A stretch of 64,000 nucleotides of DNA from Hordeum vulgare subsp. vulgare (taxonomy: Eukaryota; Streptophyta; Magnoliopsida; Poales; Poaceae). The notes under the pieces were generated by a model. That model did no database searches. It saw only the letters and a list, made by a program, of their open reading frames with translations, and was not told the DNA's origin. Below are positions 33,816 through 45,670 of this stretch, piece after piece (positions within the stretch are counted from its first letter, which is position 1; the number at the start of each line of letters is the position of its first letter). The position numbers and the translations under genes were made by a program. Location of the stretch: the NCBI RefSeq assembly GCF_904849725.1, contig NC_058518.1, forward strand, positions 216,144,741 to 216,208,740, read 5' to 3'.

Positions 33816-36322
33816 TGATTCCTCGCCACATTTCTGGTTCTTCTTACTCCCCCGGGGATCTTTGTCGATAGGAGAAAGTTCCTTATCAACAGATGCTACT
33901 AATCTCTCCTGGAAGATCTTGTCAACCCAGAGGATTGCATCCTTGTTATCAGCGTGGATGGTGGTGATGCTCATCGGGCGTGGAATCTTCAGTGTATTGT
34001 AGGTATGGTGGGACGTCACCATGAATTTCGTGAGTCCTAGTCTGCCAGTATTCCATTGTACGGTAGGGGCATATTCGCAACATCAAAGACGACTCTTTTT
34101 GTCCTGAAGTTGAGCTTGCTACTGAACGTCACCAGCATCGTGATCTTCCGCTTGGGTTGAGATCTTCGTGGGAAGACGCCCTGGACGGACCTTGTCGGCT
34201 TGAGATCCGAGTCGGGGATCTGCAGCCGCTTGGTCACGTCACGTGAGATCAAGTTCAAGCATGTCCCAATGTCGACCAACATCTTTGTGACCTTGAGGTT
34301 GCGAATTGTTGAGGATACCAACATCAGCACACAACCAACTGATGTGATGCGGTTAGGGTGATCCTTAGTGTCGAAAATTATGGGAGTGTTGGACCACTTA
34401 AGGGGTTTCATTGCCTCTACCTCTTGTTCTATCGCGTTGACCTCACGAACCCACTTTTTGAATTGTCGGTGTGGCGAGTGGAAAGATGCGCCTTCATGAA
34501 CACACATGGCATCCACTGCCCTATGGAACTCCTGGACCTTAGATCCTTCTTCATCCTCTCCTTCATCATGGTCATCTTCATCAGATTTCTTTTCTCCACC
34601 CTAGAGGGCTTGTCTTTTTGCTGCTCGGACTTGCTGCGGCGACCAACATGGCCACCATGGTTCTTTTTGTCGAAGCCACCTGCACCACTATAGCCCTTCT
34701 CCTTGTTTTGCCTCTCATATTTGTGCTTGTGCTTTTCGGCGAGCTGGTCTACTTGGAGGCACTCGGTGATACCGTGGCCCTTCGTAAGGTTGATCTTGCA
34801 GTATGGCATGCCGATCTTCTCCCCTGCTGCGGCCTCGTCGTGTCCGGAGCAGGCGGAAAATTCCTTGCCGGACCCCTCAGACTTGGCCTTTTTGTCGGCA
34901 CTAGACTTGCTGGACACTTCTACAACCGTTACTACATTGCTTTTGCACTTCTTGTTGCACTTTCTACATTACCCCTTGGAACATAGAGCTCGACTTCCAT
35001 GCCAGCCTCCTCCCCCGAGAACTCTTCTTCCTTCTTCATTGCGGGCACATATCTCGGTAGAGCATAGAGCTCGGCGATATCTCACACCTTGTTCACACCC
35101 ATTTCTTCGCGCATCCGCCGGTTGCGCACCTTTATGTGTAATGCGACAATCACTACGGCAGGATGGATGTAAAAAATGTTGTGCTACACACGACTGAATC
35201 TCTAGATGTACTTGCGTAGGGTTTCACCATCCCTCTCGGAATTACATGCAGATCGATGGGCTGCCCTAGGAGTATGTGCCCTCCATGGGATGCGCCAACG
35301 AATTGGTTGCACATGTCCGCCCAAGAGGAGATGGATCCCTCGGGTAGGTTCATCATCCAACTACACACACTGGCCTTGAGCACCAAGGGGAAGTAATTGG
35401 TGAATACCTTTTCATCTCGTACCCGGACAACCTGCACGACGATTCTGTAGATGCCAAGGAACTCCAATGGACTAGTTGTATTGTCATATTTGTCCGACAA
35501 TTCAGGTTTTAAGGGACGACTGGAGGGCCAATGGACTTTCCGTAGCTCATGGGTGAATGCTAGGCACCCTACCTTGTACTGCAGGCTGTCAGGCATCCCA
35601 GACACAGGCTAGTCGATGACCGGGTCCGTACAACTCTTCGATTGGCGATGCATTTCATGTCTCCACCCAATGGTGGTGCGTGCATCCCCCTTGTGTGTGT
35701 CCTTCAAACCCCGATGCTAGTCTTGTTTCTGTTGCGGGTCTATCGAGGCGTTGGACATCTCGTGTTGCTCGTCAGACCGGCATGATGAATGTTGTTACTG
35801 TGGAGGCAAATGCATTGTATGTGCCCTACCAGCATCGCATCCAGCAGAGAGCCCAAATGGAGCCACGTGGCGCGTTCGCATGGGACCCGCTATGTTCGGC
35901 TTGTCCTGGTTTGCGAAGCTCAGCAGGCTTTGTATGGGCGCCCTCCAATTTTCCATCTTTTCTGGTCTAGGGAGAAAGTTAAGTAGTAGCTCGACCTATG
36001 CCAGGGCTTCCTCCATAGTCTTGGGCATGGTGTGTTGTATGGCACCGGTGGCGCTTCTACTCCTAACAGTGTCAAAAGGAACGCTTCCTCATTCTGCCGA
36101 ATGTTCCACTCCCTCCTCCGGAGTTTGACAATGGGCTTGGTCCTGTGCGACATGGGATTGGCAAGAAGGGGTCCTGTCTGCACGTCGCCTGGGGTCATTG
36201 TCGACCAGTAAGCACTGGTCATGGTTGTCTTGCAAGTGACACGAAGGACGTCCCCTTGCCGCTGTCGCTACTGCATCCTCGATGTTGGCCCCTGTCGTAT
36301 GGGACACTCCTGCTGTCGCCAT
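33816..36322 (-). pseudogene. Gypsy element D gag-protease with gag start (unit 2 and beyond)
   Basis: Same reading as 25341-27495 but continuing right, past the duplication end, to an ATG at 36320-36322 (MATAGVSHTTGANIEDAV). Order on the minus strand: N-terminal gag (35920-36322, one frameshift, with KPWHRSSYYLTFSLDQKRW), capsid (35153-35605), zinc-knuckle-like YCKINLTKGHGITEC (34429-34917), protease KMLVDIGTCLNLI (34037-34516) and post-protease. Here the protease reads DIG where unit 1 reads DSG, so this copy lost the catalytic triplet after duplication. No LTR for D was recognised. Confidence 0.8.
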
Positions 36323-36350
36323 GGGGGACGGGAGAAGAGCACGATGGGCC

Positions 36351-36926
36351 TCATAGCCCGGTCCTATGCTTGGGGGCTGGGGGCTCCCGCAGGAGTTGCG
36401 TCATAGGGAAGCGCCTCCTGAGGCCCCACAGCACCAGGCAGGAGGGGGCAGGAAGGGGGTGCAGCACGGCTCTAGGAGGGGCCGCAGGCGAGGGGAACGA
36501 CCCCTTTCTACGGAGCCTCACACCAGGGTCGAAGAACACCGCAGCAGGCTCACGTGCCGGGGGCTTGGGAGGAAGGACCCCGCGGGGTACGAAAGAAGAA
36601 ACCACGGGACGCTCAACGGACATAGGGGCAAGCAGGGCTGACTCGCCTCTCCTGTCGCCAGTAGGGAGCCTGCTGAACAAAGGCTCAGGAGGGATGTGCT
36701 GAAGGAAAGATGAAAAATGGGCTTCAGCGCTTACTCGTCCACGGCGGCCCATTTCCTCTTCACCGGGGCCCATCTCGTCGACGGACGGTCGTCCTCCGGC
36801 AACCTCCTCTTTCGACCGACATGGGGGACCTCGCACGGAGGCCGAGCAACTCGCGACCGAAGCTTGGAGATGGGGACGACATCTTTCACCGTCAGTCGAT
36901 CGCCATCGCAGGCCCCGGCTTGACAC
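36351..36926 (-). pseudogene. Possible antisense ORF remnant of B+
   Basis: Minus-strand open stretch of 191 codons opposite to B+, the orientation expected for a Tat antisense ORF. It is rich in Pro, Arg and Ser, with FFDPGVRLRRKGSFP and PLFSRLPTGDRR. A neighbouring frame (36731-37003) adds LTVKDVVPISKLRS and KRKWAAVDE. I cannot align it convincingly to the B- antisense ORF, so function and even coding status are inference from strand, position and length. Confidence 0.35.
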
Positions 36927-37420
36927 GGAGCAAGAGTCGGGGAGGCGGGCGGCAAAACACCACTCGGCCTGGCCGCGGAAGGGGCAGCGTGACTGGAGCT
37001 CAAGAAGGCTTGAACACCAAAGGTTGGGGACCCTCGGGGGCGCGCGGCCCCCCCAGGGAGGAACCCCTATTCGTCGAAGAATGGCATCTCGGCGACGAGG
37101 GCTTTTTGGGCCTTCAACTTTTACAGAGGAGGACCGTTAAGGGGAAGCTCGTTGGGATCGCCGCTCGTCAGCAGGCGGAGCAGCTCACGCAAGACTTCAG
37201 GAGCATGTGGCAAAACTTGGATACTCATTGGGTCGAAGCCCCCTGAAGGTCCACATCGGGTGGGAGTGGCACTGGAGGGGAGCAATCCGCCGACAGATGA
37301 ACTACCGCACCACCATCTCCATCGTCACCCCCGCCCGCTTTAGCTCGTCCAACCGAGTCACGACCGGCGCAAACCAAGACTCACTGAGCCCCCGGCACGT
37401 CCACCCCTGATTCGGTGTTG

Positions 37421-37425
37421 CGGGG
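37421..37425. repeat. TSD of Sabrina element (left)
   Basis: CGGGG immediately before the LTR; identical CGGGG at 45671-45675. Confidence 0.9.
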
Positions 37426-39079
37426 TGATACGTCTCAAACGTATCTATAATTTTTCATGGTTTCACGCTGTTATCTTGTCAACTTGGGATGTTTTGTTTA
37501 CCTTTTATATCTTTTTTTGGGACTAACTTATTAACTCAGTGCCAAGTGCCAGTTCCTGTTTTTTCTGTGTTTTTGACTCTTTTCAGATATGATTTTGGAA
37601 CGAATTCCAAACGGAATAAAATCCCCGAAATGAATTTTTCCAGAACGGAAGAAGATCGGGAGGCTTGAGGGCCAAGCAAGTGGGCCCACAGGGCACCCAC
37701 AAGCCCTGTTGCCGCGGGTAGGGGGAGGTTGCGGCAACCAAGCTTGTGGCCACCCTGGCACTCCCCTACCCTAGGTCTTCGGCCTATAAATTCCCCAAAA
37801 ATCCAGAAAAAATCTGGGCATCCACGAAAACACTTTTCCGGCGCCGCAAGCTTACGTTTCCGCGAGATCTCATCTGGAGACCCTTCCCGGTGCCCTGCCG
37901 GAGGGGACTTTGGAGTTGGAGGGCTTCTTCATCAACATCATCGCCCCTCCAATGACTCGTCAGTAGTTCACTTCAGACCTACGGGTCCGTAGTTAGTAGC
38001 TAGATGGCTTCTTCTCTCTCTTGGATCTTCAATACAAAGTTCTCCATGATCTTCATGGAGATCTATCCAATATAATCCTCTTTGGCGGTGTGTTTGTCGA
38101 GGTCCGATGAGTTGTGGATTTGTGATCAGATTATCTATGATATATATTTGAGTTTTTGCTGATTTCTTATATGCATGATTTTATATCCTTGTAAGTCTCT
38201 CCGAGTCTAGGGGTTTGTTTGGCCAACTAGATCTATGATTCTTGCAATGCGAGAAGTGCTTGGTTTTGGGTTCATACCGTGTGGTGACCTTTCCCAGTGA
38301 CAGAAGGGGCAGCAAGGCACGCATCATGTTGTTGCCATCAAGGGTAACAAGATGGGCTTTTATCGTAGATATGAGATTGTCCATCTACATCATGTCATCT
38401 TGGTTAAGGCGTTACTTTGTTCTCATGAACTTAATACACTAGATTCATGCTGGATAGCGGTCGACGTGTGGAGTAATAGTAGTTGATGCAAAAAGTATCG
38501 GTCTACTTGTTTTGGACGTCATGCCTATAGATATAATCATTGCCATAGATAACGTCACGACTTTGCGCGGTTCTATCAATTGCTCGACAGTAATTCGTTC
38601 ACCCGTCGTCTACTTGCTTTCATGAGAGAAGCCACTAGTGAACACTACGGCACCCGGGTCTATTCACACCTATCGTTTCCACTTTTGCTTTTACTTTGCT
38701 TTGTTTCTTTGTTGCTTTCAGTTCTCACTTGGCAAACAATCTATAAGGGATTGACAACCCCTTCATAGCGTTGGGAGCAAGCTCTTTGTGTTTGTGCAGG
38801 TACTTGTGATATCCTTCACTGGATCGATATGTTGGTTCCCAAAACTGAGGGAAATACTTACCGCCGCTGTGCTACATCACCCTTTCCGCTTCGAGGGAAC
38901 ACCAACACAAGGCTCCAAGGCCACAGGGGAATCCTTTGCATATTTGCTAAGGAAGTCCCTAAAGGCGTAGCCATAGTAGAAGGATTCCTGGTGCCTTTGC
39001 TAAGGAGTATCAAGACAAGAATAGTCTCCCGTCAGCATGCTTGTTTCTAGCGCCATTGGAAGGTCTTGTTGCAGTAGCA
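37426..39079 (+). mobile_element. 5' LTR of Sabrina-type element
   Basis: 1654 bp, TGATACGTC...GCAGTAGCA. TATAAAT at 37785-37791 is a likely TATA box for rightward transcription. The small open frames inside are chance. Confidence 0.88.
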
Positions 39080-39089
39080 GAAATATTTC

Positions 39090-39107
39090 TGGCGCCGTTG
39101 CCGGGGA
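39090..39107 (+). other. Primer binding site of Sabrina-type element
   Basis: TGGCGCCGTTGCCGGGGA, ten bases after the LTR end, the site shared by Athila-type grass Gypsy elements. The 3' LTR end lacks it, as expected. Confidence 0.8.
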
Positions 39108-39334
39108 AGGAGAGATCTATCCAAGTAGGTCTCACAAACTCATCTCTTGCATTAATTTTTTTGCTAGTTGCCTCTCGTTTTCCTCTCCCCCACTTCACAT
39201 TTACCGTTTTCATTTGCCTTTCTCCTTTGTCGTTTTCTTTTGCCTTTCTCCTTTGCCTTTTTCTTTTTCCTTTTGCCGTTTTCCTTTGCCATTTTCTTGC
39301 TTGCTTGTGTGCTTGTTTGTTTGTTGAAGTCATC

Positions 39335-40255
39335 ATGGCTGAAAACACCAAACTTTGCGACTTCTCGAGTACCAATAATAATGAATTTATTAGTACTTCG
39401 ATTGCTCCCGTCACTAGTGCGGAATCATATGAAATCAACGCAGCTTTGCTGAATTTTGTTATGAAAGAGCAATTCTCTGACCTTCCTAGTGACGATGCCG
39501 CATCCCATCTCAATACCTTCATTGAGCTTTTTCCTTTCTCGTTGCGAGATCGCGCAAAATCTTGGTTTTCTTCTTTGCCTAAAAATAGTATCGATTCTTG
39601 GGATAAGTGCAAAGATGCTTACATATCCAAGTATTTTCCGTCGGCTAAGATTATGTCCTTACGTAACGATATCATGAATTTCAAGCAACTTGATCATGAA
39701 CACGTTGCACAATCTTGGGAGAGGATGAAGTTAATGATTAGAAATTGTCCCGCTCATGGCTTGAGTTTGTGGATGATTATACAAATCTTTTACGCAGGCT
39801 TGAATTTTGCCTCTCGCAATATCTTGGACTCCGCCTCAGGTGGAACATTCATGGAAATCACGTTAGGAGATGCTACAAAACTCCTAAACAATACCATGAC
39901 CAACTACTCTCAGTGGCACACTGAAAGGTCACCTGGTAGCAAAAAGGTACACGCTATAGAAGAAATTAACTCGCTTAGTGCTAAGATGGACGAGTTGATG
40001 AATTTGGTTGCTAGTAGAAACGCTCCTTTAGATCCTAATGACATGCCACTATCTTCCTTGATTGAGAGTAGCAACGCTAGTTTGGACGTTAATTTTGTTG
40101 GTAGAAACAATTTTGGCAACAACAATGCTTTTAGAGGAAACTATGTTCCTAGGCCTTTTCCTAGTAACTCCTCTAACAATTATGGCAATTCCTACAACAA
40201 CACTTATGGAAATCAGAAAAAATTACCCTCTGATTTAGAGAGTAATATCAAATAG
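39335..40255 (+). CDS. gag: gag of Sabrina-type element, ends at an in-frame amber codon
   Basis: ATG at 39335 (MAENTKLCDFSS) chosen because the upstream open part is LTR and leader. It encodes 306 residues to TAG at 40253-40255. The capsid domain is clear: LPSDDAASHLNTFIEL, PFSLRDRAKSWFSSLP, WDKCKDAYISKYFP and LGDATKLLNNTM. An Asn/Gly-rich tail follows, with no CCHC knuckle visible. The protein forms the virus-like particle. The next ORF (40319) is in the same frame, so gag and protease are one reading frame split by this single stop; readthrough or mutation are both possible. No other lesion was seen. Confidence 0.85.
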   Translation: MAENTKLCDFSSTNNNEFISTSIAPVTSAESYEINAALLNFVMKEQFSDLPSDDAASHLNTFIELFPFSLRDRAKSWFSSLPKNSIDSWDKCKDAYISKYFPSAKIMSLRNDIMNFKQLDHEHVAQSWERMKLMIRNCPAHGLSLWMIIQIFYAGLNFASRNILDSASGGTFMEITLGDATKLLNNTMTNYSQWHTERSPGSKKVHAIEEINSLSAKMDELMNLVASRNAPLDPNDMPLSSLIESSNASLDVNFVGRNNFGNNNAFRGNYVPRPFPSNSSNNYGNSYNNTYGNQKKLPSDLESNIK

Positions 40256-41356
40256 TTCATCAACTCTCAAAAGATTTTCAATTCGACCATAGAGGAAAAA
40301 CTACTCAAAATTGACAATTTGGCTAAGAGCATTGATAGGACGTCTTGTGATATTGATGCTTTGAAAGTTAGATGTGCTCCTCCCAATGTCAACTTGGATG
40401 AAACATTGAAAGCTATGCGTGTCTCCATGAATCAGAGCAAAGAAAGAACCACCCAAATTCGCGATAGTCATGAATGGTTTAAAAGGGTGCGTTCTAGTGA
40501 TGCAAATCACGAAGATCCTAAAGTGCTTGGTGTGACTCCTCTTGAATCTTTGTTTTCGCGTGTCAAACCTATTGATGAAAGGGTTGATTATGAATCCACT
40601 TTGGTTGAAAAACGCCCCAATGATTCGGAGTCCACCTATCTTGATGATAAAGGTGTGGAGAGTGGAGTAGAAGAAATCAGAATTTTGGGTAGTAATGAAA
40701 CTCCCACTTTGGATTTCAAGGAATTCAATTATGATAGTTGCTCCTTGTTTGAATGCATTTCTTTGATGCAATCCATTGCAAACTCTCCACATGCTTGTAG
40801 CCAAAGCAAAGCCTTTACCGCGCATATCGTTGATGCTATGCTGAAATATCTTGAAGAGAAGCTCGAACTAGAAGTCTCTATACCTAGAAAACTTCATGAT
40901 GAGTGGGAACCTACTATCAAAATCAAGATCAAAAACTATGAGTGCAATGCTTTGTGTGATTTGGGTGCTAGTGTTTCCGTGATTCCAAAGTCTTTATGTG
41001 ATATTCTTGGTTTTCATGAGATTGAAGAATGTTCTCTTAATTTGCATCTTGCGGATTCTACTGTCAAGAAACCCATGGGAAGGATCGATGATGTTCTTAT
41101 TGTTGCAAATAAGAACTATGTACCCGTGGATTTCATTGTACTTGACATAGATTGCAATCCTTCATGTCCCATTATTCTTGGTAGACCTTTCCTAAGGACT
41201 ATTGGTGCTATCATCGATATGAAGGAAGGGAATATTAGATTTCAATTTACCCTAAAGAAGGGCATGGAGTATTTTCCTGGAAATAAAATAAGATTGCCTT
41301 ATGAATCTATGATGAGTGCTACTTATGGTTTGAACACCAAGGATGACTATACGTGA
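40256..41356 (+). CDS. Aspartic protease part of Sabrina gag-pro frame
   Basis: Same frame as gag, after the amber codon; the open stretch with a start codon is 40319-41356 (345 residues). The retropepsin motif CDLGASVSVIP has its Asp at residue 214 of that stretch (40958-40960). IILGRPFLRTIGAIIDMKEG near residue 285 is the conserved C-terminal strand of Athila-type proteases. DLG replaces the more common D[ST]G, but DLGAS is usual in this lineage. It stops at TGA 41354-41356, and no reverse transcriptase follows. The enzyme would mature Gag; the element must borrow polymerase and integrase. Confidence 0.8.
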   Translation, partial: FINSQKIFNSTIEEKLLKIDNLAKSIDRTSCDIDALKVRCAPPNVNLDETLKAMRVSMNQSKERTTQIRDSHEWFKRVRSSDANHEDPKVLGVTPLESLFSRVKPIDERVDYESTLVEKRPNDSESTYLDDKGVESGVEEIRILGSNETPTLDFKEFNYDSCSLFECISLMQSIANSPHACSQSKAFTAHIVDAMLKYLEEKLELEVSIPRKLHDEWEPTIKIKIKNYECNALCDLGASVSVIPKSLCDILGFHEIEECSLNLHLADSTVKKPMGRIDDVLIVANKNYVPVDFIVLDIDCNPSCPIILGRPFLRTIGAIIDMKEGNIRFQFTLKKGMEYFPGNKIRLPYESMMSATYGLNTKDDYT

Positions 41357-44003
41357 TTCCATAGCTAAGGGTGTTAAACAAAGCGCTTGTTGGGAGGCAA
41401 CCCAACGAATCTATCCTTTTTCTTTCTGTTTTATGTTTTCCACACTTTCATAATTATTTTATGATTATGTTTTTTGTGTTTCTTTTTCCGTTTGTGCCAA
41501 GCAAAACCGTTGTGATTAGTCTTGGCGATGATCGTTTGGTCATGTTGGAAAAGACATAAACGTTCTGGTCACGAAAAGAATTTTCATTTTTTTTCTGTAT
41601 GAGATTTTGAGTTGATTCTTTTTTATGCTGATTGCTATGCAAATTCTTCAGAATGTAGTAATGTTTCAGAAGTTTTGAAGTACCAGAAGTATACAAAGTA
41701 TACAGATTGCTACAGGCTGGTCTGCTCTTAACAAATTCTATTTTTGTTGTGTCGGTTGCTTATTTCGATGAAACTATGGATAGTATCAGGGGGTATTAGC
41801 CATGGAAGATTGAAAATACAGTAACCCAACATCAACATAAGTAGAATTTAAGTTTGCTACAGTACATAAGGAAGTGGTGGTTTGCTTTCTTATACTAATG
41901 TTGTCACGAGTTTCTGTTTAAGTTTCGTGTTGTGAAGTTTTCCTGTTTTGGGTGAAGTTCTTATGGACAAAAATATAAAGAGTGGCAAGAGCTCAAGCTT
42001 GGGGATGCCCAAAGCACCCCAAGTTGATTCAAGGATGCCGTAAAAGCCTAAGCTTGGGGATGCCCCGGGAAGGCATCCCCTCTTTCGTCTTCAATCCATC
42101 GGTAACATTACTTGGGGCTATATTTTTATTCACCACATGTTATATGTTTTGCTTGGAGCGTCTTGTATCGTAGGAGTATTTTATTTTTGTTGTGTCACAA
42201 TCATCCTTGTTCACACCTAGTGGGAGAGACATGCCCTCACCATGATTTTGTCGAGCTTCACTTATATCCTTTGGTTAGAAAATTCAGCTCACATGTGCTT
42301 CACTTATATCTTTTGAGCTAGTTGATTTTGCTCTATGCGCTTCACTTATATCTTTTAGAGCATGGCGGTGCGTGGCTTGGTAGTTGATCTATGATATGAA
42401 AGTAGTCTCAAAAGGGGTAGTTATCCAAAGGGATACCAAAACTTCCACCTTCATGTGCATTGAATAGTTAGAGAAGTTTGATTCATCTCAACTAGTTTTG
42501 TGTTGTGGTTATGGTAATATTGAAGTTATATTAGTAAGGTGTTGTGGATCTAGAAATACTTGTGTTGAAATTAGTGATTCCCGTAGCATGCACGTATGGT
42601 GAACCGCTATGTGATGAAGTCTGAGCATGATTGGTCTATTGATTGTCATCCTTTGTGTGGCCGTCGGGATCGCGCGATGATTTATACCTACCAACCCTTC
42701 CACTAGGAGTATGCATTGAATGCTTTGTTTCGATTACTACTAAAACTTGAGCAACAAGTATATGAGTTCTTCATGACTAATGTTGAGTCCATGGTTTAGA
42801 TTCACTTTCACCTTCCACCATCACTATCTTCTTTAGTGTCGTGCAACTTTCGCCGGTGCACAAAACCCACCGTTAGCCTCCCTCAAAACGTCCACCATAC
42901 CTACCTACTATGGCTTTTTCAAAGTCATTCTGAGATATATTGCCATGCAACTACCACCATGACATGTGCCACCAAGTGTATAGTGCCATTGCATGATCGT
43001 AAGATAGCTAGCATGATGTTTCCGTTAATGTCCATGCCATGCTAGATCATTGTCACGGTACACTACCGAAGGCATTCCATATAGAGTCATCATTGCTCTA
43101 AGTTTTGAGTTGTAAGTGTGATGATCATCATTGATGGAGCATTGTCCCATGTGAGGAAATAAAAGAGGCCAAAGATGCCCACCAAAAAAAAGAGGCCAAA
43201 GAGCCCATCCAAAAAAAATGAGAGAAAAATAGAGAAGGGACAATGCTACCACCTATCCACACTTGTGCATATTAAGAACCATGATCTTCATGATTGAGAG
43301 TCTCTCGTTTTGTCACCACCATATAGCTAGTGGGAAATTTTCATTATATAACTTGGCTTGTATATTCCAATGATAGGCTTCCTCAAAATTTCCTTAGGTC
43401 TTCGTGAGCAAGCAAGTTGGATGCACACCCACTAGTTTTATTTAAGAGCTGTGACATACTCTTAGCTCTAGTGCATCATTTGTATGGCAATCCCTACTCA
43501 TTCACGTTGATATCTATTAATGAGCATCTCCATAGCTCATTGATATGCCTATTCAATGTGATCATCTTCTCCTTGTTTTGTCTTGCAACCTGCACCACAC
43601 TCCACACCACTTATAGTGCTAAAACCATGGCTCACGCTCATGTATTGCGTGAGAGTTGAAAAGTTTTGAGAAAGTAAAGGTGTGAAAACAATTACTTGGC
43701 CAATACGGGGGTTGTGCATGATTTAAATTCGTTGTGCAATGATGATAGAGCATAGCCAGACTATATGATTTTGTAGGGATAACTTTCTTTTGGCCTTGTT
43801 ATTTTGAAAGTTTATGATTACCTTGCTAGTTTGCTTGAATTATTATTGTCTCCACGTCAATAGAAAACTCTTGTTTTGAATCTAATGGATCTGAACATTC
43901 ACGTCACATAAGAGGAGTTACAAAGGACATCAATGTTAGACAGCATGAAAGCATCAAAAATTCATTCTTTATCACTTCCCTACTCGAGGACGAGCAGGAG
44001 TTA
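41357..44003 (+). other. Sabrina non-coding 3' region
   Basis: 2.6 kb between protease and polypurine tract. It opens with GCGCTTGTTGGGAGGCAACC, a phrase that follows the coding region in related elements. Two polypurine-like copies AGCTTGGGGATGC at 41996 and 42051 lie about 2 kb before the real one at 44004. The rest is AT-rich with only short frames. No tRNA or foreign gene was recognised. Confidence 0.7.
42056..42080 (+). other. Perfect 9-bp hairpin in Sabrina 3' region
   Basis: GGGGATGCC (42056-42064), a 7-base loop, then GGCATCCCC (42072-42080). The 5' arm is part of the second polypurine-like motif. Confidence 0.7.
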
Positions 44004-44017
44004 AGCTTGGGGATGCT
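44004..44017 (+). other. Polypurine tract of Sabrina-type element
   Basis: AGCTTGGGGATGCT directly before the 3' LTR start TGATACG; plus-strand DNA synthesis would start here. Confidence 0.75.
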
Positions 44018-45670
44018 TGATACGTCTCAAACGTATCTATAATTGTTGATGGTTTCACATTGTTATCTTGTCAACTTTGGATGTTTTGTTTACCTTTTAT
44101 ATCTTTTTTTGGGACTAACTTATTAACTCAGTGCCAAGTGCTACTTCCTTTTTTCTGTGTTTTTCACTTTTTCAGATCTGATTTTGGAATGGAGTCCAAA
44201 CGGAATAAAATCCCCGAAATGATTTTTTCAAGAACGGAACAAGATCGGGAGGCTTGAGAGCCAAGCAAGTGGACCCACAGGGGGCCCACAAGCCCTATTG
44301 TCGCGGCCAGGGGGGAGGCCGCGGCAAACAAGCTTGTGGCCCCCTGGAGCTCCCCTGCCCTAGGTCTTTGGCCTATAAATTAGCTAAAAGTCTAGAAAAA
44401 ATCAAGGCATCCACGAAAACACTTTTCCGCCGCCGCAAGCTTCCGTTTCCGCGAGATATCATCTGGAGACCCTTCCCGGTGCCCTGCCGGAGGGGACTTC
44501 GGAGTTGGAGGGCTTCTTCATCAACATCATCGCCCCTCCAATGACTCGTGAGTAGTTCACTTCAGACCTACGGGTCCGTCGTTAGTAGCTAGATGGCTTC
44601 TTCTCTCTCTTGGATCTTCAATACAAAGTTCTCCATGATCTTCATGGAGATCTATCCGATGTAATCCTCTTTGGCGGTGTGTTTGTCGAGATCCGATGAA
44701 TTGTGGATTTGTGATCAGATTATCTATGATATATATTTGAGTCTTTGCTTATTTCTTATATGCATGATTTGATATCCTTGTAAGTCTCTCCGAGTTTTGG
44801 GTTTTGTTTGGCCAACTAGATCTATGATTCTTGCAATGGGAGAAGTGCTTGGTTTTGGGTTCATACCGTGTGGTGACCTTTCCCAGTGACAGAAGGGGTA
44901 TCAAGACACGCATCGTGTTGTTGCCATCAAGAGTAACAAGATGGGATTTTATCGTAGATATGAAATTGTCCATCTACATCATGTCATCTTGCTTAAGGCG
45001 TTACTCTGTTCTCATGAACTTAATAGACTAGATGCATGCTGGATAGCGGTCGACGTGTGGACTAATAGTAGTAGATGCAGAAAGTATCGGTCTACTTGTT
45101 TTGTACGTGATGCCTATAGATATAATCATTGCCATAGATAACGTCACGACTTTGCGTGGTTCTATCAATTGCTCGACAGTAATTCGTTCACCCACCGTCT
45201 ACTTGCTTTCATGAGAGAAGCCACTAGTGAACACTACGGCCCCCGGGTCTATTCACACCTATTGTTTCCACTTTTGCTTTTACTTTGCTTTGTTTCTTTG
45301 TTGCTTTCAACTCTCACTTGGCAAACAATCTATAAGGGATTGACAACCCCTTCATAGCATTGGGAGCAAGCTCTTTGTGTTTGTGCAGGTACTTGTGATA
45401 TCCTTAACTGGATCGATACCTTAGTTCTCAAAACTGAGGGAAATACTTACCGCCACTGTGCTACATCAGCCTTTCCGCTTCGAGGGAACACCAACGCAAG
45501 GTTCCAAGGCCACGGGGGAATCCTTTTCATATTTGCCAAGGAAGTCCCTAAAGGCGTAGCCGTAGCAGAAGGATTCCTGGTGCCGTTGCTGAGGAGTATG
45601 AAGACAAGAATAGTCTCCCGTCAGCACGCTTGTTTCTGGCGCCGTTGGAAGGTCTTTTCTTGCAGTAGCA
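44018..45670 (+). mobile_element. 3' LTR of Sabrina-type element
   Basis: 1653 bp, TGATACGTC...GCAGTAGCA, followed by the TSD CGGGG. TATAAAT at 44374-44380. Differences from the 5' LTR cluster in the first ~500 bp. Confidence 0.88.

Larger units (their letters stand above)
27496..35971. repeat. Tandem duplication unit 2 (8476 bp)
   Basis: Second direct copy, beginning directly after unit 1 with CTTGGTGACG and ending GGTCTAGG, then GAGAAAG of uninterrupted D gag. Because D continues past its right end and B- continues past the left end of unit 1, the pair sits as one segment duplicated in place. Confidence 0.95.
36340..37425 (+). mobile_element. Element B+ internal region, 5' truncated
   Basis: GC-rich internal sequence left of the Sabrina insertion. 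It is assigned to B+ because Sabrina's matching TSDs join it to 45671-46492, which ends in a polypurine tract and a B-type LTR. The left limit, beside the D gag start, is approximate. The element's gag, PBS and 5' LTR are absent. Confidence 0.55.
37426..45670 (+). mobile_element. Complete Sabrina-type Gypsy retrotransposon
   Basis: 8245 bp with two LTRs (1654 and 1653 bp), a PBS, a gag-protease ORF, a polypurine tract and a perfect 5-bp TSD. LTRs start TGATACGTCTC and contain GCAAGCTTMCGTTTCCGC, which I remember as the Sabrina marker sequence. There is no reverse transcriptase, RNase H or integrase: 2.6 kb without coding potential separates protease from the 3' LTR. This fits a non-autonomous but structurally complete element about 8 kb long. 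The LTRs differ by roughly 4-5% by eye, so it is older than the tandem duplication. Confidence 0.85.

Noticed and set aside
39041..39334. N-terminal extension of Sabrina gag with hydrophobic runs
   Set aside because: This open part is the end of the LTR, PBS and a T/C-rich leader; gag starts at 39335.
40301..40825. 174-codon minus-strand ORF
   Set aside because: Shadow of the gag-protease frame on the other strand, with no domain.
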